A stretch of 45,609 nt of DNA from an uncultured Clostridia bacterium (GTDB lineage: Bacteria > Bacillota > Clostridia > Oscillospirales > Ruminococcaceae): the NCBI GenBank assembly GCA_947588805.1, contig CANPYR010000016.1:1-45609 (forward strand), in the 5' to 3' direction. Numbering within the stretch: the stretch's first letter is position 1; every line of letters begins with the position of its first letter. A model generated the notes under the pieces. That model was not told the origin of the DNA, did no database searches, and saw nothing but the letters and a program-made list of their open reading frames with translations. The translations under genes were made by a program, and so were the position numbers. Below are positions 33,185 through 42,103 of this stretch, one piece after another.

Positions 33185-33257
33185 CGCCGCGCATAAAATT
33201 ATACGCGGCGCGTTTCGGCGTTCGCCGGGGGACATACCGGAAAAATATGCCCCCGGC
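33185..33257 (-). terminator. Two hairpins after the giant surface-protein gene
   Basis: Reading leftward, GCCGGGGG (minus strand, 33250-33257) pairs with CCCCCGGC (33224-33231). Then CGCCGCG (33204-33210) pairs with CGCGGCG (33185-33191), extended through AT pairs, and is followed by ATTATTTAATTATTT. The second is the likelier terminator; the first may stabilise the 4-kb message. Confidence 0.75.
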
Positions 33258-33283
33258 TGTAATTTTAATTAAGTTCCGAGCTG

Positions 33284-36200
33284 TCAGTCAAGTCCCGCAA
33301 GCTTTCTTAAGATAAGCACCGCGTCAAGACTGCTTATGCTGCCGTCGCCGTTCACGTCGGCGGCGTTGATATTAAACTGTTCGTCCTTGAAGTTAGCAAG
33401 GTGACGAAGAATAAGCACCGCGTCAGTAGAGGAAAGCTTTCCGTCGGAGTTCACGTCTCCGGGCATGTACTGCACCGGTATATTCTTTACCGAGTAGACG
33501 TTCTGTAGATAAACGATCTGGGCTTTGAGCGGTTCATCAGGCATAAGAGTGTAAGACATTTGATTCGTCTCTGAGAAAGTCCACCATGCAGATGTATAGT
33601 TAGAGAAGGCGTATGAGGCCGAGTAGTCGGGACATGCAAACGTATACTCGTAGTACTTCGCGCCGTCAAGATCCGTATTTTTTGACTGGTCTATAGTATA
33701 TACGGTTACCGTGTATTCCGTGCCGTTATAAGTCACCTTATCGCCGTTTTTAAACTTCATAAGATCGGAAACCTTGACTGAGACGGGAAGGTTGCGTTCG
33801 GCCTTTAAAGCGCCGGTGACGAGGAAGTTTGAATAGGCGCTGAAGTTGATATTTGCAAGCTTGCCGTCGTACACTGCAGCCGTAGCGCAAATGGCGGAAT
33901 AATAGTTCAGCATAGTGTGACATACCGAGCAGTAGTCGTCAACGGGGAAGTATATGTGATAGTATGTCATCTTCGCGGGAGCGCCTTCCATTTCAACCTC
34001 TTCCACGTTTTCTTCGCCTACTGTAGACTTGATCTTTGTAAGGAATTCATCCTCGGTGAGATCCAAAAGGTCCGTAAGAACAAGCCCTGAAAGATCCTTT
34101 TTCGGCTTAATCTCGTGAGGAGTTATCTCGCAGGCGCTTCCGCAGATCTCACACGCGTATCCGTGGCCGTACATATTGGAAGCAGGGATCGACTTGTCCG
34201 GAACGTGCGGTTCGGGAGCAGCGGTTCTGTCATATCCTCCGCAGCTATCGCAGGCTTTATAGTGCCCGTCGGAATCGTAGACATATGTGTATCTGCCGTT
34301 ATTATAGGTGTGCGGTTCTGACTTGCTGTCGGGATCGATATAATTGCAGCTGTCGCACATTGCTTTATGCCCGTCCGCGTCGACCCATCCTACATAGCCA
34401 TTTTCATAGGTGTGAGCTATCGGGTGTTCGCGGTCGTAATATCCGCAAATATCGCAGGTGAGATAGTGACCCTCTTTGGTATAGCTGTAGCGGTTTACCG
34501 TTTTGCTGTCATAGACGTGAGCGACTATCTTACTCGGATCCGACGTATCGACATAGTTACAGTCGTCGCACATAGGCGCGTGCCCGTTTGCGCCTGCGGA
34601 ACCTATACGTCCTTTTTCGTAGGTGTGAGGGATAGGATTGCTGTTATAGACGTAATAGTTACATTTGTCGCAGCGGTAGAAGTGCCCTTGGGCGTTGAAA
34701 GAATACTGATATATTATCTTTTGATCGAATGTATGAGCTTCCGATTCGCTGTGTTTGTAGTCGCACCGGTCGCAGGTAATATAGTGGCCTGTGCTGTCGT
34801 AGCCGTATCTGTTTAAGCTGAAAGTGTGAGCTATCGGCTCTGCGGACGTATCGGCGTAGAGACAGCTGTCGCACCTCGGGAAGTGACCCACGTCGTTATA
34901 TACGTTATTAGAACTGTATCCGTTGTTATAGGTGTGCGGAATCGGCTCCATATCCTTGTTGCTATAGTAGCATGTATCGCACCTGTAATAGTGACCCTCG
35001 GATGTATAGCCGTCGGTAGAGGTAGATACGATCTTTTGATCGTATGTGTGCTCATGAGTCTGAGTCTTATCCTCGTAGTAGCAGTTGTCGCAGAGTAGCC
35101 AGTGCCCTGTTTCGTCGTACATATAATTTCCGTTGCTGTAAGAGTGCGGTATTATAGGCGAGCTGTCGTCGGAATATCCGCAGTCGTCGCATCTGGCGTA
35201 GTGCCCCTCTTCGGTATAGCGGCTAAAAGAACTGTCTTTATTGTTATAGGTATGCGGAATCGGATCCATATCCCTGTTGGTGTAATAGCAGGTATCGCAC
35301 TGATAGTAGTGGCCCTTGGAGGTACTATTGTATGAACTGGCAACTATTTTTAATTCATACGTATGAGCCTTGTATTCTCCGTTGACGTATCCGCAGCTGT
35401 CGCAGAGAGCAGCGTGACCGTCGTCATTATAGGTGTAATTCTGTTTTTCGTAGGTGTGAGGTAGGACCTTTGATTGGTCCACATACCCGCACTTGTCGCA
35501 ACGAATATAGTGGCCGGTCTCGTCATAGCTGCCATAGCTTGTTCTGTTCTCGGTATATGTATGCTCTTCGACGTCGACGTTCTGACGGCATCTATTGCAA
35601 TACTTGTAGTGACCTTCATCGTTATAGGAGTAGTAATCATTTGTATTGTGGTGCGCTGTTCCGCAGACCGTGCAAACGCAGTTGCTCCTATTGAGAGAGT
35701 GCGTTCCCGAATCCAACTTCAGACCGCAGACCGAGCAGATATGGTAGTGGCTTACGTCGTCGTATTCCCATCCGTCGAACTGGTGCTCGTGCTCGAAGTA
35801 TCCGCATACGCACTTGCCGTTTGAATCGAACGAGTGCTGTGCGATATTAAATCCGCGGCCGCACTCCGTACAGATAATCACGTGATTTTCATCGTTGAAC
35901 GCATACTCGGTACCGGTATGGGTGCAGTTGGAATCTATTACTTCCGTCTTATAGAAGTAATAGGTGTTTCCGATAGGATCAAAGTGTTCGCTTCCGGTCC
36001 AGCTGTTGCTGTTTTCAAAATAGTAGTAAAGAGTATCTTCCCTATCGAAGGAGCCGAAATCTCCCTTCTTAGAGGAAGCGGCCTCATACGTCGAAAAGAT
36101 AGATTCATTCGTACCGGAAACAATAGTTAATTCAGGAATGAACTCCTTGAGCTCGGGAGCTTCGCCGTCAAAGATAATCTTCTGATCCGGAGAAAGTAAG

Positions 36201-37486
36201 AAAGCGTTTCCGTCGATTTTTTTGACCGACGCGGGAATAGTGACCTCGGGAAGAGAGTAGCAATTATAGAAGGTCGCATATTCTATAGTCGTAAGCTTTT
36301 GAGAAATGACGGCTTCGCTCAATGCCGTGCAGGTGTCAAAGGCCGATGGGCCTAAATATACCACGCTGTCCGGAATTACTACGCTTTCCAAAAGCGGGCA
36401 TCTTACGAAAGCTTCTTCGTCTATTCTTTCAATTCCGTTTTCAAGAGTCAGCTGCGCGAGCTTTTGACATGACTGAAAAGCATTTGAGCCGATTGTCTTA
36501 ACGTTTCCGGGAATTGTAACGTTAGTCAGCTGGGTGCACATAAACACCTGATTTTCAATAGTTTTCAGCGAAGCGGGGAAATCTATTGACGTTAAGCCGG
36601 CATCTCCGAAGCAATACCCTCTTATCGTCTCAAGCGCGGACGGAAGCTTGATAGATGTAAGAGAAGAACAGTTGTTAAACATTCCCCATCCGAGAGTCTT
36701 GAGAGTATCCGGAAGATTAACTTCGGAAAGCGAGGAACAGTCGCCGAAAACACTGTCGCCAAACTCGGCGTCGGGGTTTGTGATAGTAACCGATTTGAGA
36801 TTATTATTGCCGCTAAACGCCCACTCTCCGATTTTAACTACGCTTTTAGGGATAACTAAAGTTTCAAAGTCGTATGACTTTTTATAATACGATCCCCAGT
36901 AATGGAAAGCGTCTTTGCCTATGGATGTAACGCCATCCTCAATGACAAGCTTTGAAATTACTCTGCCGACAACCGAGTAGGCAGGCTGTACTTCCCCAAG
37001 CGGGTTTGCATTTGAAGAGCCGTAATCCCACATGTCTCCTTCTCCGGAGATAGTAAGAGTTTCGGTTGCTTCGTCGTAGCTCCAGGTTAAGTTATCGCCG
37101 CATTTGCCGGAAACCGGTGCGTCTTCCTCTTCCCCCTGCACCGCGTCCTCGATAATCTCCATCTCGCCGATGACTACATCCTCCGGCAAAACAGGAAGCT
37201 CCGGCAATTCGGGCAGCTCCGGCAGCTCCGGGACTTCAGTCCCATCCCGGACCTCTTCGTCCTCCGCAGGAGCGGCAGGCTCGGATTCTTTCGGTTGCTC
37301 AACCGGCTCTGCGGGCTCCGACTCGGGCTCGGCTTCCGCTTCACCCTCAGCCGCTTCCGGGAGCGTTACTTCCGCCGCCGGATCTTCCGGCAGAGGCTCG
37401 GAGCCGACAGGATCCGCATACACGGACGAGGTCATTATGCCCAGAGCCATTACGATCGCCATAATCAATGCTATGAGTTTTTTCAT
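33284..37486 (-). CDS. Giant secreted surface protein: BspA-type LRRs, 17 HxxxCxxC repeats, C-terminal dockerin
   Basis: A 1400-residue exported protein. The ATG at 37486 has GGAAGG upstream and gives a signal peptide (KKLIALIMAIVMALGIM...VYA). Next come a Pro/Glu-rich linker with a tandem PEL run (about residues 25-125) and the CGDNLTWSYDEATETLTISG opening module. About ten BspA-like leucine-rich repeats (LRR_5) fill residues 179-435. Residues about 535-1125 hold seventeen copies of H-x3-C-x2-C, roughly one per 35-40 residues, most followed by an HTY-like histidine, so each could bind a metal. A less repetitive region follows. Residues about 1341-1400 form a type I dockerin with two DxNxDGxxxxxD calcium loops (GDVNSDGKLSSTDAVLILR, DVNGDGSISSLDAVLILR). 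This implies attachment to a cohesin scaffold. Ligand and role are unknown. Confidence 0.93.
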   Translation of the reverse strand: MKKLIALIMAIVMALGIMTSSVYADPVGSEPLPEDPAAEVTLPEAAEGEAEAEPESEPAEPVEQPKESEPAAPAEDEEVRDGTEVPELPELPELPELPVLPEDVVIGEMEIIEDAVQGEEEDAPVSGKCGDNLTWSYDEATETLTISGEGDMWDYGSSNANPLGEVQPAYSVVGRVISKLVIEDGVTSIGKDAFHYWGSYYKKSYDFETLVIPKSVVKIGEWAFSGNNNLKSVTITNPDAEFGDSVFGDCSSLSEVNLPDTLKTLGWGMFNNCSSLTSIKLPSALETIRGYCFGDAGLTSIDFPASLKTIENQVFMCTQLTNVTIPGNVKTIGSNAFQSCQKLAQLTLENGIERIDEEAFVRCPLLESVVIPDSVVYLGPSAFDTCTALSEAVISQKLTTIEYATFYNCYSLPEVTIPASVKKIDGNAFLLSPDQKIIFDGEAPELKEFIPELTIVSGTNESIFSTYEAASSKKGDFGSFDREDTLYYYFENSNSWTGSEHFDPIGNTYYFYKTEVIDSNCTHTGTEYAFNDENHVIICTECGRGFNIAQHSFDSNGKCVCGYFEHEHQFDGWEYDDVSHYHICSVCGLKLDSGTHSLNRSNCVCTVCGTAHHNTNDYYSYNDEGHYKYCNRCRQNVDVEEHTYTENRTSYGSYDETGHYIRCDKCGYVDQSKVLPHTYEKQNYTYNDDGHAALCDSCGYVNGEYKAHTYELKIVASSYNSTSKGHYYQCDTCYYTNRDMDPIPHTYNNKDSSFSRYTEEGHYARCDDCGYSDDSSPIIPHSYSNGNYMYDETGHWLLCDNCYYEDKTQTHEHTYDQKIVSTSTDGYTSEGHYYRCDTCYYSNKDMEPIPHTYNNGYSSNNVYNDVGHFPRCDSCLYADTSAEPIAHTFSLNRYGYDSTGHYITCDRCDYKHSESEAHTFDQKIIYQYSFNAQGHFYRCDKCNYYVYNSNPIPHTYEKGRIGSAGANGHAPMCDDCNYVDTSDPSKIVAHVYDSKTVNRYSYTKEGHYLTCDICGYYDREHPIAHTYENGYVGWVDADGHKAMCDSCNYIDPDSKSEPHTYNNGRYTYVYDSDGHYKACDSCGGYDRTAAPEPHVPDKSIPASNMYGHGYACEICGSACEITPHEIKPKKDLSGLVLTDLLDLTEDEFLTKIKSTVGEENVEEVEMEGAPAKMTYYHIYFPVDDYCSVCHTMLNYYSAICATAAVYDGKLANINFSAYSNFLVTGALKAERNLPVSVKVSDLMKFKNGDKVTYNGTEYTVTVYTIDQSKNTDLDGAKYYEYTFACPDYSASYAFSNYTSAWWTFSETNQMSYTLMPDEPLKAQIVYLQNVYSVKNIPVQYMPGDVNSDGKLSSTDAVLILRHLANFKDEQFNINAADVNGDGSISSLDAVLILRKLAGLD

Positions 37487-37554
37487 GGTTTCTTTCCTTC
37501 CCTTGAAAATTTTTTCGGTCGGCGTTTTCATGATACGACCGACTTATAATTCAT

Positions 37555-37583
37555 ATAATAGCAGAAAATATGTCAAATGTCAA
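37555..37583 (-). promoter_or_regulatory. Promoter of the surface-protein gene
   Basis: TTGACA (minus strand, 37578-37583) and TATTAT (37555-37560) are 17 bp apart, about 70 bp before the ATG at 37486. The frame is open to an ATG at 37531, which lies in the leader and has no ribosome site. Confidence 0.83.
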
Positions 37584-37610
37584 TACAAAATAGAGAGCAA
37601 AAACGCTTTT

Positions 37611-37638
37611 AGAGGATAGAATTCAGAGACGCGCAGGA
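37611..37638 (+). repeat. Short heptad-periodic stretch (site 9, weak)
   Basis: AGAGGAT, AGAATTC, AGAGACG, CGCAGGA follow one another between the surface-protein promoter and the murC terminator. Only three units keep the AGA register, so this is the least certain member of the family. Confidence 0.4.
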
Positions 37639-37655
37639 TAGATGTTCGGGATCCT

Positions 37656-37686
37656 AAAAAATCCCCCAGCCTTGCCGGCAGGGGAT
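37656..37686 (-). terminator. Terminator of murC
   Basis: On the minus strand ATCCCC (37681-37686) pairs with GGGGGAT (37661-37667), with inner GCC/GGC pairing, and is followed by TTTTTAGG. It lies a few bases after the murC stop codon. Confidence 0.88.
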
Positions 37687-37691
37687 AAGAC

Positions 37692-39068
37692 TCATCTATT
37701 TTCCTCCCTTTCTTTTGCGAGCGCCTTGGATACCTTATATATATCCCCGCAGCCGAGGGTTATTACGAGATCGCCCGGCTCGACATGGCCTTTTAGATAT
37801 TTCACGCAATCCGCAAACGTCGGCGTAAATACCGCGCCGGGGATCTTTTTAACAAGCTCTTCGGCATGAACGCCGTAGGTGTTTTTCTCGCGGGAGCCCA
37901 TAATTTCTGTTATCACCGCTTCGTCGGCGATGGATAGAGCCTTTGAGAAGTCGTCCATAAGACGGAAGGTCCTTGAATAAGTGAAGGGCTGGTGGACGGC
38001 GATTATCCTTTTGAATCCGAGACCGCGAGCGGTATTTAAAGTCGCCGCTATTTCCGCGGGGTGGTGAGCGTAGTCGTCGCAAATGGTCACGCCGCCGAAG
38101 TCTGAAATCTTTTCAAAACGTCTCAGCGCGCCGCCGAATGAGACGAGACCCTTGAGGATAATTTCTTTCGGCACTCCCGTAAACTCCGCAGCGGCGAATG
38201 CGGCGACGGCGTTCAGAACGTTATGTCTTCCCGGAACGTGGATCTCGGTCTTAGCGATCTTTTCGCCGTTTTTATATATCTCAAACTCGGTTTTAAGGCC
38301 ATTTTGCGAGATGATTTCGGGATAGAAATCGCAGCTCTTATCCCACCCGAAGCTGATTTTCGGCTTGCCGTCTATCTTCCCGGCCACGTCGGCGGTATTC
38401 CTGTCGTCGCCGCGGTAGATAAGGCATTTAGTCGCGTTCCGAGCAAATTTTTCAAATGAATTTTTAAGATTCTCAAGCGTTTTGAAGTATTCCATATGAT
38501 CCTCGTCGATATTAAGGATCACAGCGATATCGGGGTGAAGCTTTAAAAAAGTATCCACATATTCGTCCGCTTCGCAGACCATATTTTCGGAACTTCCCGC
38601 ACGTCCCGAGCCGCCTATCACAGGGAGCTTGCCGCCGATCACGCAGCCGAAGTCGTCCTTCCACTCATAAAAAATCTGCGCTATCATAGCTGTAGTGGTA
38701 GTCTTTCCGTGAGTCCCGCAAACGCAGACGGCGTTTGAGTACCAGTCGGTGACGAGTCCCAAAAGCTCCTTACGCTCCAAAACCGGCGCCCCCGAAGCCT
38801 TTGCGGCGATAAGCTCGGGGTTGTCGGACATAATAGCGGAGGTGTGGACGATAAGATCCGCGCCGATGATATTTTCGGCCTTCTGGCCTAAAACGACAGG
38901 TATCCCCATGTCCCTGACTGCCCGGAGCGTTTCGGTCTCGTTGTTGTCCGAGCCGGTGAGATAGAAGCCGAGCTGATGAAGAATCTGCGCGAGCGGGAAC
39001 ATCCCGCTTCCTCCGATACCTATGAAGTGGATATGCTTTTTACCTTCGAGAATTCCTTTATCTATCAT
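37692..39068 (-). CDS. murC: UDP-N-acetylmuramate--L-alanine ligase
   Basis: MurC adds the first amino acid of the peptidoglycan stem peptide in an ATP-dependent cytoplasmic reaction. The 458-residue protein shows the UDP-binding N-terminal IGIGGSGMFPLAQILHQLG near residue 16, the ATP-binding GTHGKTTTTAMIA near 116, NIDEDHMEYF near 185 and DDYAHHPAEI near 350. Length is normal. GGAGGGC precedes the ATG. Here it is a single-gene unit rather than part of a division/cell-wall cluster, as in many Clostridia. Confidence 0.97.
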   Translation of the reverse strand: MIDKGILEGKKHIHFIGIGGSGMFPLAQILHQLGFYLTGSDNNETETLRAVRDMGIPVVLGQKAENIIGADLIVHTSAIMSDNPELIAAKASGAPVLERKELLGLVTDWYSNAVCVCGTHGKTTTTAMIAQIFYEWKDDFGCVIGGKLPVIGGSGRAGSSENMVCEADEYVDTFLKLHPDIAVILNIDEDHMEYFKTLENLKNSFEKFARNATKCLIYRGDDRNTADVAGKIDGKPKISFGWDKSCDFYPEIISQNGLKTEFEIYKNGEKIAKTEIHVPGRHNVLNAVAAFAAAEFTGVPKEIILKGLVSFGGALRRFEKISDFGGVTICDDYAHHPAEIAATLNTARGLGFKRIIAVHQPFTYSRTFRLMDDFSKALSIADEAVITEIMGSREKNTYGVHAEELVKKIPGAVFTPTFADCVKYLKGHVEPGDLVITLGCGDIYKVSKALAKEREENR

Positions 39069-39122
39069 AGTTGCCCTCCTGAAAGCTCCCGCAAATAGCG
39101 CGGGGAGATGAATATATTTTAT

Positions 39123-39151
39123 ATTTTACAGCGACGGAGGTAAAAAGTCAA
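39123..39151 (-). promoter_or_regulatory. Promoter of murC
   Basis: TTGACT (minus strand, 39146-39151) and TAAAAT (39123-39128) are 17 bp apart. A small stem, CCCGC/GCGGG-like near 39087-39108, lies in the leader just ahead of the ribosome site. Confidence 0.85.
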
Positions 39152-39300
39152 TAGAAAAAGATCGACAGGATGCGAGGAGCGTGTGGGCGAGACGAAGTTT
39201 GATATATGTCGCATCCAAGGCAGTTAATCCCCCGCCGCTCCCTTACCCCTTTCTCCCCCATTTGCACAATTCATCCCCCCTAAACCTTTGTTCATTCTGT
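39152..39300. other. Spacer between murC and typA promoters
   Basis: No gene is supportable here. The only structure seen is an 8-bp inverted repeat, GGATGCGA (39168-39175) and TCGCATCC (39209-39216), with a 33-base gap, followed by a C-rich stretch. Confidence 0.5.
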
Positions 39301-39312
39301 CTAATTTCCCTA

Positions 39313-39342
39313 TTGACCGTGGGCGGGTTTTCGGTTTATAAT
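39313..39342 (+). promoter_or_regulatory. Promoter of typA
   Basis: TTGACC (39313-39318) and TATAAT (39337-39342) are separated by 18 bp. The leader of about 85 bases ends in AAAGGAAGGTAAG, somewhat far (about 13 bases) from the ATG. Confidence 0.8.
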
Positions 39343-39434
39343 ATTAGTTTGAAAAAAAGATTAACCTGAGGCTTCGTCGCACGTATAACCGCTCGCGCGG
39401 CGCGGCCCTAAAAGGAAGGTAAGATATTTAAATT

Positions 39435-41255
39435 ATGGTTAGAGAAGACTTGAGAAACGTGGCTATCATCGCCCACGTTGACCACGGAAAAACTACGCTT
39501 GTAGACGGTATGCTTAAGCAGTCCGGCGCTTTCAGACAGAATCAGGTCGTGAACGAGCGCGTTATGGACTCGAACGATATCGAACGCGAGCGCGGGATCA
39601 CTATTTTGGCAAAAAATACTTCGGTAATGTATAAGGACGTTAAGATAAATATCGTCGATACCCCCGGACATGCCGACTTCGGGGGAGAGGTTGAAAGAAT
39701 ACTTAAGATGGTCGACGGCGTAATACTTCTTGTAGACGCGGCCGAGGGGCCGATGCCGCAGACGAGATTTGTTTTGCAGCACGCTCTGGAGCTCGGTCAC
39801 AGGGTCATTATCGTTATAAATAAGATCGACAGGCCGGACGCAAGAATAAGCGAAGTGATCGACGAATGCTACGAGCTTTTGATGGATCTTAACGCTTCGG
39901 ACGAGCAGCTTGACAGCCCGATACTTTTCTGCTCGGGAAGGGACGGGACGGCTTCTTTGGATGAAAATTCGTCGGGAGAGGATCTTAAGCCGCTTTTTGA
40001 TAAGATACTTGAATATATCCCCGCTCCCGAGGGAGAGCCGGAGATGCCGCTTCAGATGCTCGTAAGCTCTATCGATTATAACGACTATGTCGGAAGGATA
40101 GCGATCGGAAAGATCGAGCGCGGGTCGGTCAGAGTGAATCAGGAGGTAATGATCTGCGACTATCATCACTCCAAGAAGGAGTACCGCGGGAAAGTAGTAA
40201 CGCTTTATCAGATAAACGGGCTTGAAAGAACGCCTGCCGAGACCGCTACGGTAGGGGATATAGTATGCATAAGCGGCATAGAAAATATCACGATAGGGGA
40301 TACGGTCTGCGACTACCAGACTCCCGAGCCGCTTCCGTTCGTGAAGATAAGCGAGCCGACGGTCGAGATGACATTTTCGGTAAACGATTCCCCGTTCGCG
40401 GGAAGAGAAGGCAAATACGTAACCTCCCGTCATATCCGTGAAAGACTCTTCAAGGAGCTTTTGAAGGACGTATCCTTAAGAGTTTCGGAGACCGATTCCA
40501 CCGACAGCTTCAAGGTCGCCGGAAGAGGAGAGATGCATTTATCTATTCTTATCGAGAACATGCGCAGAGAGGGCTACGAGCTCGGAGTATCTACGCCGAG
40601 GGTGTTATATAAAGAGGTAGACGGAAAGCTCTGCGAGCCGATAGAAGAGCTTGTTGTGGACGTTCCGGAGGAGTCCCTGGGCTCGGTAATGGAGAAGATG
40701 GGAGTAAGAAAGGGTGAGATGGTATCGATGTCGCCCATGGGTTCAAGAATGAGAGCGGTGTTCCACGTTCCGGCAAGAGGTCTCTTCGGATACAGAAACG
40801 AGTTTCTGACCGATACCAAGGGCGAAGGGATAATGAACTCGGTATTCCACGGCTACGAGCCGTACAAGGGAGATATCCCGAGAAGGACGAACGGTTCTCT
40901 GGTAGCTTTTGAATCCGGCGAAGCGGTGACTTACGGTCTTTATAACGCTCAGGAGCGCGGCGCGCTGTTCATAGGCGCCGGGGTGCCGGTATACGAAGGC
41001 ATGATAGTCGGAGTATCGCCGAAGCCCGGGGATCTTGTGGTGAACGTATGCAAAAGAAAGCATCTCACAAACACGCGCGCGAGCGGTTCGGACGACGCTT
41101 TAAGGCTAATCCCGCCGAGGATACTGAGTCTTGAGGATTCGCTTGAATTCATCGCCGACGACGAGCTTGTGGAGATCACGCCGAAGAACATAAGGCTCAG
41201 GAAGAAAACGCTTTCCAACGTTCAGAGAGCGAAGGACGCGGCGAAGCTTAAGTGA
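39435..41255 (+). CDS. typA: Translational GTPase TypA/BipA
   Basis: TypA is a ribosome-associated GTPase implicated in 50S subunit assembly and growth at low temperature or stress. The 606-residue protein has G1 AHVDHGKTTL near residue 12, switch I ERERGITILAKNT near 52, G3 DTPGHADFGGEVER near 75 and G4 NKIDRPDAR near 130. Domains II, III and V follow, then the TypA-specific C-terminal domain (RLIPPRILSLEDSLEFIADDELVEITPKNIRLRKK). Length is typical. It is monocistronic, with its own promoter and terminator. Confidence 0.97.
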   Translation: MVREDLRNVAIIAHVDHGKTTLVDGMLKQSGAFRQNQVVNERVMDSNDIERERGITILAKNTSVMYKDVKINIVDTPGHADFGGEVERILKMVDGVILLVDAAEGPMPQTRFVLQHALELGHRVIIVINKIDRPDARISEVIDECYELLMDLNASDEQLDSPILFCSGRDGTASLDENSSGEDLKPLFDKILEYIPAPEGEPEMPLQMLVSSIDYNDYVGRIAIGKIERGSVRVNQEVMICDYHHSKKEYRGKVVTLYQINGLERTPAETATVGDIVCISGIENITIGDTVCDYQTPEPLPFVKISEPTVEMTFSVNDSPFAGREGKYVTSRHIRERLFKELLKDVSLRVSETDSTDSFKVAGRGEMHLSILIENMRREGYELGVSTPRVLYKEVDGKLCEPIEELVVDVPEESLGSVMEKMGVRKGEMVSMSPMGSRMRAVFHVPARGLFGYRNEFLTDTKGEGIMNSVFHGYEPYKGDIPRRTNGSLVAFESGEAVTYGLYNAQERGALFIGAGVPVYEGMIVGVSPKPGDLVVNVCKRKHLTNTRASGSDDALRLIPPRILSLEDSLEFIADDELVEITPKNIRLRKKTLSNVQRAKDAAKLK

Positions 41256-41276
41256 AATTTACAGGTTAGAGAAAAA

Positions 41277-41320
41277 GAGCAGTTATCCGAGGATTCGGGT
41301 AGCTGCTCATTCTGTTTTTC
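41277..41320 (+). terminator. Terminator of typA
   Basis: GAGCAG (41277-41282) and CTGCTC (41303-41308) form the outer stem, extended inward by TA and CCG/CGG pairing. ATTCTGTTTTTC follows on the plus strand. Confidence 0.82.
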
Positions 41321-41370
41321 GATTATCCGATTTTTATTCTCTAAATGGCGCGGAAACCTATAGCAACAGT

Positions 41371-41405
41371 CTCTGACTTCCGACTTCTCAATTCTGTCCT
41401 CTGAT
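41371..41405. repeat. Heptad-periodic array, CTCTGAN flavour (site 10)
   Basis: CTCTGAC, TTCCGAC, TTCTCAA, TTCTGTC, CTCTGAT fill 41371-41405 between the typA terminator and the 3' end of the pentapeptide-repeat gene. On the minus strand this is the TCAGANN flavour. Confidence 0.8.
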
Positions 41406-41425
41406 AGCCCCAAATTCGCTTTAAT

Positions 41426-42046
41426 TCAACCCTCGTTCGCTTTTCCGGTCTCCCTGAGATAAAATTCAATAGCTTCCTTGACGTTCACGCCGTCTACCGT
41501 CATCCCATCAATCTCGCAGCCTTCAAACGAAACGTTTGTGAGATTTGAATTCTTTATCTCCGAACCGAAAAGGTTTAAGCACTGCATTTTCGTGTTCACG
41601 GCGTTTATCCCCGAAAGGCTGCTGCCGTCGATATCTATATCGTAATATTTCGAGTAGTCCGCTCTAATGTCGGTGAATACCGAGCCGTCGAAGTTGCAGT
41701 GGTTCAAGGTCGCGTTCTTAAGCTCTACGCCGTCGAATACCGTCCCCGACATCCTCACGCAGAGCCTTCCCAAACTCTCGCAGTTTTCACACCCGCCGAT
41801 CCTTGCGTCTACGAATTCCACGTCGTAAAACTCCGAGCCGGAGAGATTCATGTTCTTAAATTCCGACTTTGAGAGATTTAAATTAGAAAGCTTGCTTTTT
41901 GACATGTTCATATTTTTGAGATTGGAGCCGGACATATCAAGATTTGAAAATGAGCTGCCCTCAAGATTCAGACCGTCAAACTCCGCGCCCGCGACGTTTT
42001 TATCCTTTACGACAAGCTTACCGTCTATAATAAGATTTTCTTCCAT
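41426..42046 (-). CDS. Pentapeptide-repeat protein
   Basis: A 206-residue protein whose central part is a run of five-residue repeats of the A(N/D)LxX kind: FDGLNLEGSSFSNLDMSGSNL, MNMSKSKLSNLNLSKSEF and MNLSGSEFYDVEF, then VFDGVELKNATLNHCNF. This should form a right-handed square beta-helix. The C-terminal tail VKEAIEFYLRETGK is helical. Some such proteins mimic DNA and protect gyrase (Qnr), but most have no known function, and the Qnr-specific loops are not seen. It follows smpB by 57 bp and probably shares its promoter. Confidence 0.88.
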   Translation of the reverse strand: MEENLIIDGKLVVKDKNVAGAEFDGLNLEGSSFSNLDMSGSNLKNMNMSKSKLSNLNLSKSEFKNMNLSGSEFYDVEFVDARIGGCENCESLGRLCVRMSGTVFDGVELKNATLNHCNFDGSVFTDIRADYSKYYDIDIDGSSLSGINAVNTKMQCLNLFGSEIKNSNLTNVSFEGCEIDGMTVDGVNVKEAIEFYLRETGKANEG

Positions 42047-42103
42047 AATTATTACCCCCGCAGTACGCGTTCAAAGTTTTTGTGTTAAATATTTACAAAT
42101 ATC

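Noticed and set aside
34115-35824. Several long plus-strand frames opposite the His/Cys repeat region
   Set aside because: They arise from the periodic codon use of the repeats on the real minus-strand gene; valine/isoleucine-rich mirror sequences with no start signals.
39408-40433. Minus-strand frame of 341 codons opposite typA
   Set aside because: TypA on the plus strand is certain over the same bases; the antisense product has no family features.
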